64,000 nucleotides of DNA from Microbacterium schleiferi. Lineage in GTDB: Bacteria > Actinomycetota > Actinomycetes > Actinomycetales > Microbacteriaceae. A program made the translations under genes and the position numbers. Location: positions 1 through 64,000 of the forward strand of contig NZ_JAJGNI010000001.1 of the NCBI RefSeq assembly GCF_020781975.1, read 5' to 3'. The notes below the pieces were generated by a model that saw only the letters and a list, made by a program, of their open reading frames with translations, was not told the DNA's origin and did no database searches. Below, in pieces: positions 60,328-64,000 of the stretch (the stretch's first letter is position 1; each line of letters begins with the position of its first letter).

Positions 60328-61436
60328 TGGCATCCGCATTCGAGCGGGTACCCGGGGCTGTGGCTGAGGGCGGCATCCTCATGCACCTCGGGAACCCCCT
60401 TGCCGAGCAGCGTCGACTTCTGCGCGGCGACGCTGTCGCACCGCTCGAGAACCGTGCAGTGGTCAGCGTCGCCGGTCCCGATCGCCTCGCGTGGCTCGAC
60501 TCGATCACCTCGCAAGCCGTCGCAGGTCTCATGCCGGGAGAAAGCAGCGAGCTGCTGATCCTTGACCCGAACGGTCACATCGAGCACGCCGCCGGGATCG
60601 TCGACGACGGCGAGACCGCCTGGCTCCTGGTCGACGCAGCGGATGCCGAACAGTTGACGGCGTGGCTGACCAAGATGCGGTTCCGCATGCGCGTTGAGAT
60701 CCAGCTCGTCGGTGACGTGGTTGTCATCGGTGCCGTCTCACCCGATGCTGCAGGGCTCACCGCGTTCTCGCCTGCGGGAGTTCCACTCGTCTGGCGCGAT
60801 CCGTGGCCGGGCGTCACGGCCGGAGGGCACGCGTACGCGGTCGGCGAGCATCCGGGGCAGGCACGGGACTGGGTCGAGGTCATCGTCGACGCTTCCGAGC
60901 GCGACCGAATCGCGCAAGCCGCCGCAGCGGGCGAGGTGTCGCTGGCCGGCGCGCTCGCCGTCGACGCCTTGCGTATTGCCGCATGGCGCCCCAGCTGGTC
61001 GCGGGAGGTCGACGAACGATCTCTGCCGCATGAGGTGGACTGGCTCCGAACCGCCGTGCACCTGACCAAGGGGTGCTACCGCGGCCAAGAGACCGTCGCG
61101 AAGGTGCACAATCTGGGGCACCCTCCCCGCCGGCTCATGGCGGTACACCTCGACGGTGCCGACAGCATCCTCCCCCCGCCCGGTTCCAAGGTCCACATCG
61201 CCAGTGGTGAGGTGGGCGTGCTCACCTCCGTCGCCCTGCATGTGGATGACGGACCCATCGGACTTGCGCTCGTTCGACGCACGACCCCTGACGGTGACGC
61301 GACTGTCCAGACGGCCGAGGGTGCTGTAGCCGCGAGGCTCGAGACGATCGTGCCACCCGAGGCCGGCGCCGCGGCATCCGTTCCTCGACTGCCTCGGCTC
61401 TCCCGGCGCGCGGCGGCGTCCCCTCCCTCGCCGTGA
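60327..61436 (+). CDS. ygfZ: Folate-binding YgfZ/GcvT-like protein
   Basis: 369 aa from ATG 60327 (TGATG overlap). Signature KGCYRGQETVAKVHNLGHPP and VSVAGPDRLAWLDSITSQAV. Assists iron-sulfur cluster enzymes with tetrahydrofolate. Confidence -1.
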   Translation: MASAFERVPGAVAEGGILMHLGNPLAEQRRLLRGDAVAPLENRAVVSVAGPDRLAWLDSITSQAVAGLMPGESSELLILDPNGHIEHAAGIVDDGETAWLLVDAADAEQLTAWLTKMRFRMRVEIQLVGDVVVIGAVSPDAAGLTAFSPAGVPLVWRDPWPGVTAGGHAYAVGEHPGQARDWVEVIVDASERDRIAQAAAAGEVSLAGALAVDALRIAAWRPSWSREVDERSLPHEVDWLRTAVHLTKGCYRGQETVAKVHNLGHPPRRLMAVHLDGADSILPPPGSKVHIASGEVGVLTSVALHVDDGPIGLALVRRTTPDGDATVQTAEGAVAARLETIVPPEAGAAASVPRLPRLSRRAAASPPSP

Positions 61437-62578
61437 GCGCAGGGCAGGACCCGCGCTCGCCGCGGCCGGCAGCACCCGACGAGACTGCGCCGCTGACACT
61501 TCCGGTTCGCGTGCGGTGGTGGACGAGGTTCAGCCCGCTTCCCGGATGGACGCGGCTGCGCGCGTCATCCATCGCCATCGTCCAGATCGTGGTCGCCGCG
61601 ACTGGCGCTTACGCCTTCGCCGCGTACGTTCTCGGACACCCGGCGCCGCTGCTTGCCGCGACGGTCACGGTCTCGAGTCTCGGACTTGTGCGCGACGCTC
61701 GGCCGCGCCGCGTACTCGAGACCGTCATCGGCATGATCATCGGCATCCTTGTGGCCGAAGTGCTGCTCCTGGTCGCCGGCAGCGGATGGTGGCAGCTGGG
61801 CCTCGCACTTGCCGCAACCCTCGCCGTCGCACGGTTCCTCTCGCCCCAGCCGGGGTTTGCGATAGCGGCGGCGATTCAGTCGCTCATCGTCATGATCGTC
61901 CCGACCAGTTCTCCGATGCTGCGGCTGATCGACGGAGTCGTCGGTGGAGTCGCGGCGCTGCTGGTGACAGCGCTGATCCCGCGCAGCCCGCAGCGCACGG
62001 AGGTCGCCTCCGGCGAGGTGCTGTTCACCCGCTTCCAGAGCGCCACCGAGACGATCATCCGCGCCCTGCGCCGCGGAGATCGCGTTCGCGCGCAGCGGGG
62101 CCTCGAAAAGGCGCGAGCGCTGCAGGCCGACATCGATGACTGGCGCCTGACACTGGAATCCGGCATGGGGATCGCGCGGATCTCGCCCTTCCTGCGATCG
62201 CAACGGCATGAGATCGCCCGCCACCAGCGCATCTGGCAGTCGATGGACTTCGCGTGCCGAAACCTGCGCGTGATCGCGCGGCGCACGGTGTACCTCGTCG
62301 ATGACCGCGAGCCGCGAGAGGTCGCTGCAGACTTGCTGGCCGACCTCGGTCGCGGGGCTGATCTCATCGCCCAGTCGTTGCGCGACATCTCGCTGGAGCC
62401 TGTCGCCCGTGAAACGCTCCGCGCCGTCGCGGTGCGGCTCGATCCTGCAGTGGTCCTTCCCGATGCGACACTCGGTGATCAGAACCTCATCGCGGCGCTT
62501 CGGCCGCTTGCCGTTGACCTGCTCACCGCCGCCGGCATGTCAGGCGAGGATGCCGCCCATACCGTTCCGCGCATCTGA
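61433..62578 (+). CDS. FUSC-type / aromatic acid exporter-like membrane protein
   Basis: 381 aa from GTG 61433 (GTGA overlap). N-terminal six membrane segments (SSIAIVQIVVAATGAYAFAA, VIGMIIGILVAEVLLLVAGS), cytoplasmic helical half. Resembles FUSC/ArAE efflux proteins; substrate unknown. Confidence -1.
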   Translation: MSAGQDPRSPRPAAPDETAPLTLPVRVRWWTRFSPLPGWTRLRASSIAIVQIVVAATGAYAFAAYVLGHPAPLLAATVTVSSLGLVRDARPRRVLETVIGMIIGILVAEVLLLVAGSGWWQLGLALAATLAVARFLSPQPGFAIAAAIQSLIVMIVPTSSPMLRLIDGVVGGVAALLVTALIPRSPQRTEVASGEVLFTRFQSATETIIRALRRGDRVRAQRGLEKARALQADIDDWRLTLESGMGIARISPFLRSQRHEIARHQRIWQSMDFACRNLRVIARRTVYLVDDREPREVAADLLADLGRGADLIAQSLRDISLEPVARETLRAVAVRLDPAVVLPDATLGDQNLIAALRPLAVDLLTAAGMSGEDAAHTVPRI

Positions 62579-62592
62579 GTACCCGGTGCTGG

Positions 62593-63414
62593 TCAGCGCG
62601 GCGCGACAGACGCCCACGGGACAGTGACCTCACCCAGTCGCCACCGGTGACGTCCGATGAGCGGCCAGCCGGCGTCGTGCATCGCCTGCAGGCTAGCCTT
62701 CCACCGCTGGGCCGGCGAGAACGTCGACAGCGGCGCCGCGCGCTCCCATTCCCGCGTCAGATCCAGGAAGAATGCGTGAATCGGCTCACCGGGAACGTTC
62801 CGGTGGATGAGGGCCTTCGGGAGGCGCTCGGCGGCGATTGCCGGCGACTCGAGTCCAGCCAGGCGCAGCGAGACGGTCAGTGACCGAGGTGCGGCGTCCG
62901 ACCCGACCACGACCCAGGTCATGACCCGCCCGATCTCATCGCACGTTCCTTCGACGAGCAGTCCGTCGGGCGCGAGGCGACCTGCCATGCGCGACCAGGC
63001 TGGTTCGACGTCGACGTCGTCGTACTGGCGCAGCACGTTCAGGGCGCGTATCAGGGTCGGGCGCCGGGGCGCGGGGACCTCGAAGCCGGCCCGAGCGAAC
63101 GAGACCCGGGTGTCAGGGTCGAACGTCGTGAGGCCCGCGCGGACCGCTCGCAACTGCTCGCGTGCTCGCTCGACCCGCTCGGGGTCGATCTCCAGGCCCA
63201 ACACGTCGATGTCGGGCCTCACCGGCGACAGGCGCGCAGCCAACTCGAGGGTCGTGATGCCGGTGGCGCCGTACCCGAGGTCGACAATCAGAGGGTCGGA
63301 TGCGCGACGGAGCACGGGATGCCGCGCTATCCACCGGTCGACGCGGCGCAACCGGTTCGTGCCTGTCGTGCCCCGCGTGGGGCGCCCGGTCGGCGCGGAA
63401 GGAGCAGAGGGCAC
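62593..63414 (-). CDS. SAM-dependent methyltransferase-like protein
   Basis: 273 aa from GTG 63414. Rossmann motif [20 protein letters not shown] and acidic [37 protein letters not shown]. Substrate unknown; upstream readings run past the divergent gpmA start. Confidence -1.
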   Translation of the reverse strand: MPSAPSAPTGRPTRGTTGTNRLRRVDRWIARHPVLRRASDPLIVDLGYGATGITTLELAARLSPVRPDIDVLGLEIDPERVERAREQLRAVRAGLTTFDPDTRVSFARAGFEVPAPRRPTLIRALNVLRQYDDVDVEPAWSRMAGRLAPDGLLVEGTCDEIGRVMTWVVVGSDAAPRSLTVSLRLAGLESPAIAAERLPKALIHRNVPGEPIHAFFLDLTREWERAAPLSTFSPAQRWKASLQAMHDAGWPLIGRHRWRLGEVTVPWASVAPR

Positions 63415-63522
63415 GCCCCCAATGATGCCAGCGGTGCGCGCGCGTCCGAGCCCGTGCGCGCGAGGGCTTTCACGGCCCACCGCGCCATCTGTCGGACACC
63501 TGGCCCGGATATCATGAGGGCC

Positions 63523-64000
63523 ATGACCGAGCCATATACGTTGATCCTTCTCCGACACGGCCAGAGCGAGTGGAACGAGCTGAATCTCTTCACCGGATGG
63601 GTCGATGTGCGGCTCACCGAGCAGGGGCAGGCCGAGGCCCGCCGGGGCGGGGAGTTGATGGCCGCGCAGGGCATCCTTCCCGACGTTCTGCACACGTCGC
63701 TGCTCAGCCGCGCGATCCAGACCGCCAACATCGCGCTGGATGCCGCCGACCGCCTCTGGATCCCGGTCAAGCGCACCTGGCGACTCAACGAACGCCACTA
63801 CGGCGCGCTGCAGGGCAAGGACAAGGCGCAGACCCTCGAGGAGTTCGGCCCCGAGCAGTTCATGCTGTGGCGCCGCTCGTTCGACGTGCCGCCGCCGCCG
63901 CTGGATGATGACAGCGAGTTCAGCCAGGTCCACGATCCTCGCTACGCCGGGATCGACGGCGATGTGCCCCGCACGGAGTCCCTCAAGCTCGTCATCGATC
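63523..64000 (+). CDS. gpmA: 2,3-bisphosphoglycerate-dependent phosphoglycerate mutase (partial)
   Basis: First 159 residues. [20 protein letters not shown] with the catalytic His, [20 protein letters not shown] and [17 protein letters not shown]. Interconverts 3- and 2-phosphoglycerate in glycolysis. The 3' end lies beyond the window. Confidence -1.
   Translation, partial: MTEPYTLILLRHGQSEWNELNLFTGWVDVRLTEQGQAEARRGGELMAAQGILPDVLHTSLLSRAIQTANIALDAADRLWIPVKRTWRLNERHYGALQGKDKAQTLEEFGPEQFMLWRRSFDVPPPPLDDDSEFSQVHDPRYAGIDGDVPRTESLKLVID

Overview
The window is high-GC actinobacterial DNA, most likely Microbacteriaceae and probably a Microbacterium. The evidence is codon use, GTG starts, leaderless promoters, a sigK/rskA/fasciclin cluster, a pst operon with an actinobacterial PHO box, and phage genes of the kind carried by siphoviruses of these hosts. 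Host DNA lies at both ends (1-1983 and 39831-64000) around a complete-looking prophage of about 37.8 kb (1984-39830).

Left host flank: an IS3-family transposase pseudogene is split by a frameshifted IS110-family element. It is followed by the 3' half of a host tRNA-Lys(TTT).

Prophage: it has split the host tRNA-Lys(TTT) inside the anticodon loop. The 3' half is at the left end (1949-1989) and the 5' half at the right end (39825-39865). The two halves share the 6-bp core GGATTA and rejoin to exactly 76 nt. Beside the integrase the phage carries its own tRNA-Lys(TTT), whose different anticodon arm lacks the core. The phage repressor reads directly into attR: in the prophage its stop codon TAA is completed by a host tRNA base. 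In the reconstructed attP the same frame runs 23 codons further and ends in an ATGA overlap with the next phage gene, followed by the integrase, which ends in LAA. This is the architecture of integration-dependent immunity (viral repressor long and probably unstable, prophage repressor short and stable), joined here to replacement of a damaged tRNA. Apart from the left-end block, a Wzy-like membrane-protein moron, a lone primase-polymerase domain and the repressor, all phage genes are on the minus strand. From right to left they are: cro-like switch, YqaJ/RecT recombination, many small overlapping early genes and HNH nucleases, small and large terminase, portal, MuF-like protein, scaffold, capsid, connectors, tail tube, frameshifted tail chaperones, tape measure, tail tip, M23-like protein, holins, beta-helix tail spike, and a fused M15/amidase/transmembrane lysin.

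Right host flank: a VapBC-type toxin-antitoxin pair lies next to attR. Then come a fasciclin lipoprotein with sigK and its anti-sigma factor, a conserved hypothetical gene, a non-coding tandem repeat, a PabC-like lyase, and pstSCAB. Divergent from pstS is a Pls/PosA-type single-module NRPS followed by an M1 peptidase and a phosphopantetheinyl transferase. After these come a Nudix/histidine phosphatase, polyphosphate kinase, a GlnR/PhoB-like regulator, small membrane proteins, a nitrobindin-like protein, YgfZ, a FUSC-type membrane protein, a methyltransferase and the start of gpmA. The pst, ppk and regulator genes form a phosphate-handling neighbourhood.
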